Of a DNA stretch of 64,000 bases, positions 47,449 to 56,493 are shown piece after piece. Both the position numbers and the translations under genes were made by a program. Under the pieces are notes generated by a model. It worked only from the letters and a program-made list of their open reading frames with translations, made no database searches and was not told where the DNA came from. Source of the stretch: Vibrio pelagius (lineage in GTDB: Bacteria > Pseudomonadota > Gammaproteobacteria > Enterobacterales > Vibrionaceae); NCBI RefSeq assembly GCF_024347575.1, contig NZ_AP025503.1, positions 1-64,000 of the forward strand, in the 5' to 3' direction. How positions within the stretch are numbered: the stretch's first letter is position 1; every line of letters begins with the position of its first letter.

Positions 47449-49002
47449 ATGAAAACCATGAAAAGCAAATTAGCAGTCGCTTTGATGGCAGCTGGCCTAA
47501 GCTTTAGTGCAGCAGCAGCAGATATTACCGTTGGCTACGCAGCTGACCCAGTATCACTTGACCCGCACGAGCAGCTGTCTGGTGGCACACTGCAAATGTC
47601 TCACATGGTGTTTGACCCTCTAGTACGTTTCACTCAAGAGATGGATTTTGAAGGCCGCCTGGCATCTAGCTGGGAGCGTATTGATGAAACGACTTTCCGC
47701 TTTAACCTACGTAAGGGTGTGAAATTCCACTCTGGTAACGAACTAACAGCTGACGATGTTGTGTGGACTTTCGAGCGTCTACAAGCGTCTCCAGACTTTA
47801 AGTCTATCTTCGCACCGTATGAGAAGATGGTAAAAGTGGATGACTACACAGTTGAGCTAGTATCGAAAGCGGCTTACCCACTAGTACTACAAACAGCGAC
47901 CTACATCTTCCCAATGGACAGCAAGTTTTACTCTGGTAAGACTGCGGATGGTAAAGATAAATCAGAGCTAGTGAAGCACGGTAACTCGTTCGCTTCAACG
48001 AACGTTTCTGGTACAGGTCCATTCATCGTTACTGAGCGTGAGCAGGGCGTAAAAGTTCAATTCAAACGTTTCAACGATTACTGGGACAAGGAGTCAAAAG
48101 GTAACGTTGATAACCTAACGCTAGTACCAATTAAAGAAGACGCAACGCGTGTAGCTGCACTTCTTTCTGGTGACGTAGACATGATTCACCCAGTAGCGCC
48201 AAACGATCACAAGCGTGTTAGTAACGCGAAAGGCATCGACCTTGTGACGCTACCTGGTACTCGTATCATCACGTTCCAAATGAACCAAAACAGCAACGAA
48301 GCTCTGAAAGATGTTCGCGTTCGTCAGGCGATTGTTCATGCTATCAACAACGAAGGTATCGTTAAGAAGATCATGAAAGGCTTCGCAACGGCCGCTGGTC
48401 AGCAAAGCCCAACAGGCTACGCAGGTCACAACGAGGATCTAGTGCCACGTTACGATCTTAAGAAAGCAAAAGAGCTGATGAAAGAAGCGGGCTACGCAGA
48501 TGGCTTCACGCTAACTATGATGGCACCAAACAACCGTTACGTGAACGATGCAAAAGTTGCTCAAGCATCTGCAGCAATGCTGTCTAAGATCGGCATCAAG
48601 GTTGATCTGAAAACAATGCCTAAAGCGCAATACTGGCCTGAGTTTGACCTATGTTCAGCAGACATGATGATGATCGGCTGGCACTCAGATACAGAAGATT
48701 CTGCGAACTTTAACGAGTTCCTAACCATGACTCGTAACGAAGAGACAGGTCGCGGTCAGTACAACTGTTCTGGTTACTCAAACCCAGAGATGGACGCAGT
48801 CGTAGAAGCATCTAACACTGAAACGGATCCTGCTAAGCGTTCTCAAATGCTGAAAGGCGTTGAAGCGACACTTTACAACGACGCAGCATTTGTACCGCTA
48901 CACTGGCAAAGTGAAGCGTGGGGCGCGAAGTCTAACGTTGGTGCGGCTGATATCGTTAACCCAATGGTGATGCCTTACTTCGGTGACCTAGTTGTAAAAT
49001 AA
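47449..49002 (+). CDS. Peptide-type ABC importer, periplasmic binding protein (SBP_bac_5)
   Basis: A family 5 extracellular solute-binding protein for di/oligopeptides or similar. Signal peptide at about 1-24 (KLAVALMAAGLSFSAAAA), then the family 5 core (DPHEQLSGGTLQMSHMVFDPLVRF; LRKGVKFHSGNELTADDVVWTFER; GTGPFIV). 517 aa from the second ATG (47449), which lies 8 nt after AAGGAG; the ATG at 47443 is only 2 nt from it. A strong hairpin after the stop may protect this highly expressed gene's mRNA. Confidence 0.9.
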   Translation: MKTMKSKLAVALMAAGLSFSAAAADITVGYAADPVSLDPHEQLSGGTLQMSHMVFDPLVRFTQEMDFEGRLASSWERIDETTFRFNLRKGVKFHSGNELTADDVVWTFERLQASPDFKSIFAPYEKMVKVDDYTVELVSKAAYPLVLQTATYIFPMDSKFYSGKTADGKDKSELVKHGNSFASTNVSGTGPFIVTEREQGVKVQFKRFNDYWDKESKGNVDNLTLVPIKEDATRVAALLSGDVDMIHPVAPNDHKRVSNAKGIDLVTLPGTRIITFQMNQNSNEALKDVRVRQAIVHAINNEGIVKKIMKGFATAAGQQSPTGYAGHNEDLVPRYDLKKAKELMKEAGYADGFTLTMMAPNNRYVNDAKVAQASAAMLSKIGIKVDLKTMPKAQYWPEFDLCSADMMMIGWHSDTEDSANFNEFLTMTRNEETGRGQYNCSGYSNPEMDAVVEASNTETDPAKRSQMLKGVEATLYNDAAFVPLHWQSEAWGAKSNVGAADIVNPMVMPYFGDLVVK

Positions 49003-49019
49003 TCTAGCTTGCTAGGTGC

Positions 49020-49043
49020 GAGAGCCTGTTGGTTCAGGCTCTC
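49020..49043 (+). other. Intercistronic hairpin after the binding-protein gene
   Basis: Perfect 9-bp stem GAGAGCCTG / CAGGCTCTC, 6-nt loop, no T-run. It is placed as in other importer operons where the hairpin shields the binding-protein mRNA from 3' decay, or attenuates downstream expression. Role inferred. Confidence 0.6.
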
Positions 49044-49177
49044 ACTATTTAAGTTGTTCTATTAAGTTTCGGTATTTAGTCTTCCTTCAGTCTGGCTAGA
49101 TACCTTTTTTAAGACTGAATATTTGTTGTCTGGTTACGGATTTAACTAGACAGTCATGGATAGATAAGGGGCAAGGA

Positions 49178-50155
49178 ATGTTTACGTTTCTGGTCAAGCG
49201 CCTGTTTCAGGCACTGATAGTGATGTTTGTGATCAGTTTGGTGGCGTTTGCCATTCAGGATAACCTGGGCGACCCGTTACGTGAGTTGGTAGGTCAGTCT
49301 GTTTCAGAAGCGGAGCGTCAAGCGCTGCGTGATGAACTGGGCCTCAACGATCCCTTCATTACAAAATACACTCGCTTTGTAGGGGCTGCTCTACAGGGTG
49401 ATCTTGGTACCTCGTACTTCTTTAAGCGTCCAGCTGTGGACGTTATTTTAGATAAGCTGGTAGCCACACTTGAGTTAGTGTTTGGTGCATCGCTTATCAT
49501 TGTTTGTTTGTCGATCCCGCTTGGGGTTTACTCGGCGATTCATCCAAAAAGCTTCTTTACCAAGTTGGTGATGGCGGGCAGTAGTATCGGTATCTCAATT
49601 CCGGTGTTCTTAACGGCCATTATGCTAATGTATGTATTCTCTATTGAACTTGGCTGGCTGCCTTCTTATGGGCGTGGTGAAACCGCCAACTGGCTTGGCT
49701 GGGAGTCTGGCTTCTTTACGCTGGATGGCCTTGCACACTTAGTTCTGCCAAGTATTGCGCTAGCTTCTATCATGTTGCCGCTATTCATCCGTCTCGTACG
49801 TTCTGAGATGCTGGAAGTACTGAGCTCTGAATACATCAAGTTCGGTAAAGCGAAAGGCTTAGCACTGAACAAGATCTACTACCAACATGCGCTGAAAAAC
49901 ACCATGCTCCCTGTACTAACGGTGGGTGGTGTTCAGATTGGTACTATGGTGGCTTACACCATTCTTACTGAAACCGTATTCCAGTGGCCGGGTACCGGCT
50001 TCCTATTCCTTGAAGCGATTAACCGAGTGGATACACCACTGATTACCGCATACGTTATTTTCGTTGGTCTGATTTTCGTCGTAACCAACACCATTGTTGA
50101 CCTGCTATACGGCATCATTAACCCAACAGTGAACATTACAGGGAAAGGAGCATAA
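49178..50155 (+). CDS. Peptide-type ABC importer, permease 1 (DppB/GsiC type)
   Basis: A six-helix inner-membrane permease of the BPD_transp_1 family, 325 aa. The N-terminal helix (FLVKRLFQALIVMFVISLVAF) and the EAA loop, read here as YIKFGKAKGLALNKIYYQHALKN near 225-247, contact the ATPase. It pairs with the next gene, which starts 2 bp after its stop. The 175-bp gap before it contains only the hairpin at 49020. Confidence 0.9.
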   Translation: MFTFLVKRLFQALIVMFVISLVAFAIQDNLGDPLRELVGQSVSEAERQALRDELGLNDPFITKYTRFVGAALQGDLGTSYFFKRPAVDVILDKLVATLELVFGASLIIVCLSIPLGVYSAIHPKSFFTKLVMAGSSIGISIPVFLTAIMLMYVFSIELGWLPSYGRGETANWLGWESGFFTLDGLAHLVLPSIALASIMLPLFIRLVRSEMLEVLSSEYIKFGKAKGLALNKIYYQHALKNTMLPVLTVGGVQIGTMVAYTILTETVFQWPGTGFLFLEAINRVDTPLITAYVIFVGLIFVVTNTIVDLLYGIINPTVNITGKGA

Positions 50156-50157
50156 TC

Positions 50158-51096
50158 ATGGAACAATCAACAACAGCTCCATCTCGTTGGGAGCGCTTCA
50201 AGCAGTCAGACATTCTGTACTACTTTTTACGTGACAAAGTGGCGATGTTCAGCTTCGCTGTCTTTACCGCATTCTTGGTGATGGCTCTGGCTGCGCCGAT
50301 TATCGCACCGACTGACCCATACGATGTGACGTCGATTGATATTATGGACTCTGAGCTACCGCCATCATGGATGGAAGATGGTGACGAGCGTTTCCTTCTA
50401 GGTACAGATGAGCAAGGTCGTGACATTCTATCTACCATGCTTTACGGCTCGCGTCTGTCGCTAACGATTGGTTTCTTGGCGGTCGGTCTTCAGCTAACAC
50501 TGGGTATCATTATTGGTCTGTCAGCGGGTTACTTCGGTGGTCGTATCGATAGCTTCCTAATGCGTTTCGCTGATGTTCAGCTTTCGTTCTCTACTATGAT
50601 GGTTGCGATCATTGTTTCGGCTATCTTTAAGGCGAGCTTTGGTAGTGATTTCTACGCTCAGTATGCAGTAGTGATGCTGGTGGTGATTATCGGTATTGCT
50701 GAATGGCCGCAGTATGCGCGTACGATTCGTGCGTCGGTATTGGCGGAGAAGAAGAAAGAGTATGTCGAAGCGGCACGTGTTATGGGCTTTAAAGCACCTC
50801 GCATTATGTTCCGTCACATTCTACCGAACTGCCTATCTCCAATTTTGGTTATCTCTACAGTACAGGTGGCAAATGCCATCATGTCAGAAGCGGCACTTTC
50901 TTTCCTAGGTCTTGGCCTTCCGGTAGATCAACCATCGCTTGGCGCACTGATTAGTATCGGTTTCAACTACATCTTCTCTGGTGCATGGTGGATTACTGCC
51001 TTCCCAGGTGTGCTATTGGTAACGCTGGTACTGGTTATCAACCTGCTTGGTGACTGGTTACGTGATGTGTTTAACCCGAAAATTTATAAAGGTTGA
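50158..51096 (+). CDS. Peptide-type ABC importer, permease 2 (DppC/GsiD type)
   Basis: The second permease, 312 aa. It has the DppC-type N-terminal cytoplasmic segment and helix, the periplasmic motif LLGTDEQGRDILSTMLYGSRLSL (about 80-102), and the EAA loop YVEAARVMGFKAPRIMFRHILPN (about 202-224). Ribosome-binding site AAGGAG precedes the ATG. It ends the operon; a terminator follows. Confidence 0.9.
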   Translation: MEQSTTAPSRWERFKQSDILYYFLRDKVAMFSFAVFTAFLVMALAAPIIAPTDPYDVTSIDIMDSELPPSWMEDGDERFLLGTDEQGRDILSTMLYGSRLSLTIGFLAVGLQLTLGIIIGLSAGYFGGRIDSFLMRFADVQLSFSTMMVAIIVSAIFKASFGSDFYAQYAVVMLVVIIGIAEWPQYARTIRASVLAEKKKEYVEAARVMGFKAPRIMFRHILPNCLSPILVISTVQVANAIMSEAALSFLGLGLPVDQPSLGALISIGFNYIFSGAWWITAFPGVLLVTLVLVINLLGDWLRDVFNPKIYKG

Positions 51097-51137
51097 TCCC
51101 GAGCGATTGATTTTTAATAAAAAAGCTCACTAAACTA

Positions 51138-51167
51138 AGAGCCGTAAGTAATTACGGCTCTTTTTTT
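51138..51167 (+). terminator. Terminator of the peptide-importer operon
   Basis: Stem AGAGCCGTAA / TTACGGCTCT, 4-nt loop, seven T. Confidence 0.92.
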
Positions 51168-51277
51168 GCTTATAGTTTAGGAACTATGAGTTATTGATCT
51201 AGTCAATAATGTCTAAAATGGAATTCATTTATTATCGATATTAAGTCGGTGATAATTTTACCCCTGAGGGTTGAGTG

Positions 51278-52309
51278 ATGGGTATGAAATTGACAATAAA
51301 TGCAGTATGTCGAGGTTCTCGTAAAGGGTTAGGTTTAGCACTGTTCACAGTCGGTGCGTCATTATCTGGTTATGTGAATGCAGAGTCGGTGCTTTGTGAT
51401 GCGACTCAAGCCAGTGCAGATCAACTGCCTCAGTTAGAAGCTTCTTGTCCAATCGGTAAAGGGATATGGGGGAGTAAAGCACCCAAAACTCATTCAGAAA
51501 GTAACCTTTTCTGGGTTCAGTGTGGACTGCTCAATGACCCACTGCCGCTAAAGAAGGCGAAACCTATCTATAAAAATATCTCGACCAATGTATGGATGAA
51601 ACCAGAACAAGGTAACTACCGCTGCTTGATTGGTCCTTACTCCAATTATGCGGATGCACGTAAAGAGTTGCTACAGGTTAGGAAGGTATCGGGCTACAAA
51701 GAAGCCTTTATCCGCATGGTTGATAAATCTCAATCAACTAATGTTGCACCACTGGCTGCCGCGACTGCAAAAACGGATAAAATGACCGCTCCTAAAGCTC
51801 GAGTGGAAGCGCAACCTGTAGAGCGCACCGCGGCAAAAGCACCTGCGACGGCAGCGGTTGCCAAAGCTTCTGCGCCAGCACCTAAGGCTCCTGCTCCTAA
51901 AGCTATAAGCAAACCTGTTTCTACTGGGTCGATGGCAATCCAATCTCTACCAGATCATTCGAAAAACAGCAGTGATACCGAGGTCGAGGTACGTTTAAGC
52001 GCTTCTGTTTCAGGTAAGACCTACGCTGTTCCTTACATTCTTGATGGTCAACAACAGTTTTATATGGAACAAGGCAAACCTTGGAGCCGTTTGGATTACG
52101 ACCAAGCGCAAAAGACGTGCAATGGCTTAGGTATGGGGCTGTTGAGTGAAAAAGATTGGCAAACTATTTTGAACTCAAAAGTGATGGAGCAAAAAGATTG
52201 GCCAATGCATCTACCTTACTGGGGGGCACAGAAGAAAGGCCTCTTTACCAATGGCAATATTACTCAACTTAAAGGCTCATCACTTCTCAACGTGATGTGT
52301 GTGAAGTAG
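51278..52309 (+). CDS. Secreted SPOR-domain protein with a C-terminal cysteine-bearing domain
   Basis: 343 aa. An N-terminal signal peptide (about 1-35, ending GYVNAES) is followed by a SPOR-like segment (about 75-150; LFWVQCGLLND... YRCLIGPYSNYADARKELLQVRKV), an alanine/proline/lysine-rich linker (about 165-210) and a C-terminal domain (250-343) with W..D...A...C...G.GLLSEKDWQ and a closing Cys. That pattern recalls DUF1566/Lcl or lectin-like folds, but I cannot assign it. SPOR domains bind denuded peptidoglycan at septa. The ATG at 51278 lies 7 nt from GAGGG. Confidence 0.8.
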   Translation: MGMKLTINAVCRGSRKGLGLALFTVGASLSGYVNAESVLCDATQASADQLPQLEASCPIGKGIWGSKAPKTHSESNLFWVQCGLLNDPLPLKKAKPIYKNISTNVWMKPEQGNYRCLIGPYSNYADARKELLQVRKVSGYKEAFIRMVDKSQSTNVAPLAAATAKTDKMTAPKARVEAQPVERTAAKAPATAAVAKASAPAPKAPAPKAISKPVSTGSMAIQSLPDHSKNSSDTEVEVRLSASVSGKTYAVPYILDGQQQFYMEQGKPWSRLDYDQAQKTCNGLGMGLLSEKDWQTILNSKVMEQKDWPMHLPYWGAQKKGLFTNGNITQLKGSSLLNVMCVK

Positions 52310-52330
52310 CCGGATACACCAAATAGACGA

Positions 52331-52356
52331 AAGCCCCGCGAGTGCGGGGCTTGTTC
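52331..52356 (+). terminator. Terminator between the SPOR gene and the lipoprotein gene
   Basis: Stem AAGCCCCGC / GCGGGGCTT, 4-nt loop. The T-tract is short in either direction. Confidence 0.7.
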
Positions 52357-52371
52357 ATATTCTATAGCTCG

Positions 52372-54642
52372 TTATTTAATCCAAGCATCATGAATGGATT
52401 TAATGATCTCTTTATCTTCTGATGCAATGAAGAAAAAGCCGAAGTCATTCAAATCACGTCCCCATTGTGCGTCTTTGTCGCTGTCACCAACGCCGATCTG
52501 TACATCGCCGAAGTCACGGTAGGTGAAGTAACGACGTAGAATGTCACGGTTTACATCCTCATTGAACTCAGGAAGTCCAACATACGATAGACCGCCGGTA
52601 GGTGGCACTTCTTCATATACCCAGTTACCAGACCAACCTTCGTCTGGGAAGCTAACGGATGATACACGGTAGGTGCCTTCAGCTAGGACTGTTTCTGAAT
52701 CAAAGCCTGATGTTTTGGTAACTGTGTAATCAAACTGATCAAGCAAAGGATCGATTTTATTGTAAGCTGTCGCATCATCTATCAGAAGGTATTCTGTGTA
52801 TTGGTCACCTTCTGGACGATTTGATGGACTAGGGTAAGCAAAGGTGTTGTAGATTGAGCCAGTGCTGTCTTCTGTTGAGTCTAACCAGAATAACTCTACA
52901 ATATTACCCTCATCCAAAGTCATGATGATCTGGTAGTCATTGTTCTCGGTAATGTGTTGGTAAACCATAGAGATAGTGGTTACAGAACCTGGTTCATCAC
53001 CTTCAACTTCTAATGTGCCATCAGTATTGAGTTTTGCTGGCATACAGTCATCGCCACCAATGACGTTACCGTTATTTGCTTTGTATTCTGCAGCTTGGTA
53101 ATCAAATGTTTCCATCCAGCTCTTACGACTGATTGTGCTGTCAGCGTCATCTTCTGAAGCCCAACATAGTACATGTTGACCCGCTTCCATGCGAAGTGAT
53201 GCAAATGCGAACTCACCGTCACCGTAGTCAAAGCTACCCATTTGCCACACGCCACCTTTATCAAAGTGTGCTTGAGTGAAGCCCAGTTCAGATACTGGTG
53301 GCTCTACAGGGGTGCCTTTTAATACTTCCGGCAGAGTAAACGTTACGTAGGTTGGTTCGTTATCGTCATCCACACCACCGACATTGAAAGTTTGTCCTGC
53401 TGGGTATGACTTACTTGGTGTGCCTGAAATAGTAACGATTGAACTTGTGTCTTCCGTTGGGGTAATGGTTAAACCATCAATAGTCAGTCCACCAGAACGA
53501 TACTTAACAATAGCGCCATCTGTATCGTTAAATAAGCCGGCTAAGTCGATAGTTTGGTTGAACAATTCACCTTCTTGAAGTTGCCAGCCATTAATCACAC
53601 TTTGTAGCCTGTTTTGTTCTTCTGTGTCGATTTCTGGAGCTAGGTTATCAGCCAACTTTGTGACTTTAAGATTCAGAGGGTATGACAATGCACCATGAGC
53701 ATCTTTTGCGAAGATTTGGTAATTGTAAGTGCCAGCCTTAGTAAGGTCGCCACTAATAATACCTGTATCGCTATCGATCACTAGTCCATTGAGATCATTA
53801 GCGAGCTCTTTGAGTTCGAACGTTAATGTATCGTTCTCTACGTCTTGGAAGTAAGCTGAAGCATTCAGTTCTACCCATACGTCTGAAGACTCAAGCGTGA
53901 TGCTCTCTAGTGCACCATTCTTGTTGTCCACAGGACGAGAGTTAGGAGTTACGGTGATCGGGTTGCCATCGGTAGGAACCTCTACGACCGGAGAGAAGTC
54001 TTCTAGGCTCTCTTCTTTCTCGATGATTGTCTGAGCTGCGCCTGCGACTTTATCCGTCAGTTCTAGTTGTTTATCGACAGCTAAGCCTGAATTATCAACT
54101 AGCTTTTCACCGATAGCATTGAGTGCTTTTGCTTGCTCAGATCTATCAGCAATGTAGTCACCAAAGATCAGATCTTGAGAGGCTGTTAGGCCTGAGTTTG
54201 TCACTGACGTAACAACTTTATTTTCAGCATCTTCTTGCGTCAATGTATCATCAGCCGCTAATTGCTCAACAACCATATTGGTCATTGGGCTAACAACGGT
54301 AGCGCCTGCGGTAGCCGCGAGATCGAAGTTGGATGTGACTAAACCACGAGTTTTATCGATTGTTTGGCCAGCAATTGCTTTGATAAAAATGGCGTTGTCT
54401 TTGTACTCATTTGGAAGAGTAATTTCACCGTTTGCATCGGTATTGCTATCAAGCTGTTTATCTTCTGAGTCCCATTTGAAGTTGTTATTAGTATCAACCC
54501 AAACTTGAGCATTCTCTAGATAACCATCGATAGCCGTGATCACAACACCACTTGGAGTAGCACTAGAGCTATCACCATCTGAACCACCACAGCCTGTGAG
54601 AGCGAAAGCCACTGACGCTGCTAGTAAACTAACTTTTTTCAT
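52372..54642 (-). CDS. Large surface lipoprotein with cadherin-like (He_PIG) domains
   Basis: 756 aa from the ATG at 54642 (MKKVSLLAASVAFALTGCGGS), which has AAGGAT upstream and a clear lipobox LTGC. After a Ser/Gly-rich stretch comes a carboxypeptidase-regulatory-like repeat (GYLENAQVWVDTNNNFKWDSED...NGEITLP). A cadherin/dystroglycan-like domain follows (about 255-335: VWVELNASAYFQDVENDTLTF ... LVIDSDTGIISGDL), then a second one (about 355-465: INGWQLQEGELFNQTIDLAGLF), and a unique C-terminal domain. The second domain matches one in the exported protein at 54948-56492. Function unknown; probably outer-membrane anchored and surface or periplasm facing. Confidence 0.8.
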   Translation of the reverse strand: MKKVSLLAASVAFALTGCGGSDGDSSSATPSGVVITAIDGYLENAQVWVDTNNNFKWDSEDKQLDSNTDANGEITLPNEYKDNAIFIKAIAGQTIDKTRGLVTSNFDLAATAGATVVSPMTNMVVEQLAADDTLTQEDAENKVVTSVTNSGLTASQDLIFGDYIADRSEQAKALNAIGEKLVDNSGLAVDKQLELTDKVAGAAQTIIEKEESLEDFSPVVEVPTDGNPITVTPNSRPVDNKNGALESITLESSDVWVELNASAYFQDVENDTLTFELKELANDLNGLVIDSDTGIISGDLTKAGTYNYQIFAKDAHGALSYPLNLKVTKLADNLAPEIDTEEQNRLQSVINGWQLQEGELFNQTIDLAGLFNDTDGAIVKYRSGGLTIDGLTITPTEDTSSIVTISGTPSKSYPAGQTFNVGGVDDDNEPTYVTFTLPEVLKGTPVEPPVSELGFTQAHFDKGGVWQMGSFDYGDGEFAFASLRMEAGQHVLCWASEDDADSTISRKSWMETFDYQAAEYKANNGNVIGGDDCMPAKLNTDGTLEVEGDEPGSVTTISMVYQHITENNDYQIIMTLDEGNIVELFWLDSTEDSTGSIYNTFAYPSPSNRPEGDQYTEYLLIDDATAYNKIDPLLDQFDYTVTKTSGFDSETVLAEGTYRVSSVSFPDEGWSGNWVYEEVPPTGGLSYVGLPEFNEDVNRDILRRYFTYRDFGDVQIGVGDSDKDAQWGRDLNDFGFFFIASEDKEIIKSIHDAWIK

Positions 54643-54947
54643 TTCATATCCTTTGTAAAGAGCTCTAGCCAAGCCCTATTTTGTTTTGTTTTCTGAGGCT
54701 TATATCAATTAGATAAATGTTTTACTTGGGATTGAGTACGTTTTCAACGTACGTAAAATCAAAAAAAAACCGTAAAATTTATTCGATTTTTGTTTGAAAA
54801 AGTGGATGACTAAGACTTTATGTAGGAAGTGATGCTTGAGAAGGGAGAAGGAAATAACAATCGATGAAATAACGCTGGAGTGGGTGTCAGATTACCTGAA
54901 GCCGACACTGATACTTTTCGCGCCGGCTTGCAGGTGTTGTGGCGTTA
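54643..54947. other. Intergenic region with an 80-bp inverted-repeat structure and a candidate operator
   Basis: 305 bp. At 54737-54751 lies TACGTT-TTC-AACGTA, a short palindrome upstream of the lipoprotein gene. At 54869-54948 a larger imperfect structure has outer arms ATAACGC / GCGTTAT and inner arms CCTGAAGCCG / CGGCTTGCAGG. Its right edge touches the stop codon of the 514-aa gene, so it may act as that operon's terminator even without a T-run. Confidence 0.45.
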
Positions 54948-56492
54948 TCAAGCGTCGGGGTCTAGATATCTAACATTGAGTTTCATCTCTTCAACCTTAT
55001 GACGCCACTCTTTCTTAGGGCGGAATATGATGCTAAATACTTCGCCATGTTTAAACTCATCGAATTCCAAGAAATCGACATCTAAGTATGAGTATTGAAG
55101 GTGACCTAGCGGACGCTTGGCACACTCGATCGGCTCAAGATTTTCGCCGATGGTTTGACCAATGATGTCGCCATACACCCCTTGTCCGCCAACGGAGTAG
55201 TAATCAAACTTACTGAGTAAATCTTCGCAGACAACCGTTGTGTTGTATGACTGAACATTGAGGTCACCATCCATTCGATCTTGCCATGCTGGATTGGTTT
55301 GTTGAGCGTTACTTAGGTGCATGCCATACCAGCCTAGGTAGTAGTGACCATCGTTAGCTAAATACATATAGTTGAGTGGTGTTAGCTGCAGAGCTTCTAA
55401 TCCTGTCACAGTGTTTATGCGTTGTTCTATTTGCGCTTTCGAGGCCACCGTGTAAGTTTCATACTCATTGCCCATTTTAACTTGAGTGACATAAGCGGTA
55501 GTGAAGGTTGGGTGATTTGGGTAAGTCTCCAAAATTTTCCAGCGCATGTCGGTATCAAAAATAGACTGGTTGCTAGAGACAACTAAGATATCACCATCGA
55601 CATGATAGCTTCCGACCTTACGCAGAGCGTGCTCATTCGGGCAGGTAGTGAGATTGCTCGAAGAGGCGAAGAACACTTCGTCGTTGATGAACTTAAAGGC
55701 TTCGCAGTAGACCTTTTCGTAGTTGTACGTCCTACCGGCAAATTGATGGTTGGTCTCCAGTCGATACCAAGTTTCGCCAATCAAAGGGTGTAAGCCGTCC
55801 TCCTCTATGCCTGAAGATATAGAAGGAAGTGAAAAGCGTGTGGTAACCCAAGCACTTTCTTCTGAGCCGTGATAATCATCTTTAGCTCGAGCAATCAGTT
55901 GTGTCGGTGCTTCTCCAACTTTCGGGGTGCCTTGTACGCTTGTTCTTCCGCCGAGATTCGAAACCGAAAACTTAGGATGATTGACGGCAATTTGTGTTGT
56001 CAGTAAATCATCATCTGGATCTTCAAATAGGCCGGTAACATCGATCGAGTAGTTAATCGGAGAGTTCTCGGTAAAGGACCATTGATTGATTTCATGTTGA
56101 ATACTTTGCTGTACTGCTGGGTTTACTTGTGGTTTCTGGTTGCGATCGGCGCGGTCTTTGTCGTCAGCGACAATCAAGGTTTCGGTATCACTGTAAAATT
56201 TCTCAGCTTGATCCTCAAATCGATCCGTTTGGCTTTCGAACGTAGCCGATGGGAATGACACCTCTGATAGGGTTGACTCGGCTTTGCTTTCTATCCGTGT
56301 TGTTGAGGATGTGCGATTTTGCACAGATGCATCGATAACGACGCTCTGCGAGGCTTCAGTGGCAGCTTGTCTGACAGATGTGTTGTCTTTGATTGGTAGG
56401 GAAGCATTCACTTCTTCAGATGCAAGCCAAGGTGGCAGCAGGACGAGTGCCGCGCATCCAGAGACAACTAAAAAACAGAGGCGCTTTTTCAT
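54948..56492 (-). CDS. Exported protein with a cadherin-like domain, last gene of the kinase/sigma operon
   Basis: 514 aa. N-terminal signal/anchor (KRLCFLVVSGCAALVLLPPWLAS), then a low-complexity Ser/Thr-rich stretch (about 30-130), a cadherin/dystroglycan-type domain (about 130-230; INQWSFTENSPINYSIDVTGLFEDPDDD) and a C-terminal region with scattered cysteines (VYCEAF, LTTCPNEH, VVCEDLL, IECAKRP). It starts 1 bp after the sigma factor gene, so the two are cotranscribed. The family is not recognised. The domain shared with the lipoprotein at 52372-54642 links it to the cell envelope. Confidence 0.8.
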   Translation of the reverse strand: MKKRLCFLVVSGCAALVLLPPWLASEEVNASLPIKDNTSVRQAATEASQSVVIDASVQNRTSSTTRIESKAESTLSEVSFPSATFESQTDRFEDQAEKFYSDTETLIVADDKDRADRNQKPQVNPAVQQSIQHEINQWSFTENSPINYSIDVTGLFEDPDDDLLTTQIAVNHPKFSVSNLGGRTSVQGTPKVGEAPTQLIARAKDDYHGSEESAWVTTRFSLPSISSGIEEDGLHPLIGETWYRLETNHQFAGRTYNYEKVYCEAFKFINDEVFFASSSNLTTCPNEHALRKVGSYHVDGDILVVSSNQSIFDTDMRWKILETYPNHPTFTTAYVTQVKMGNEYETYTVASKAQIEQRINTVTGLEALQLTPLNYMYLANDGHYYLGWYGMHLSNAQQTNPAWQDRMDGDLNVQSYNTTVVCEDLLSKFDYYSVGGQGVYGDIIGQTIGENLEPIECAKRPLGHLQYSYLDVDFLEFDEFKHGEVFSIIFRPKKEWRHKVEEMKLNVRYLDPDA

Positions 56493-56493
56493 G

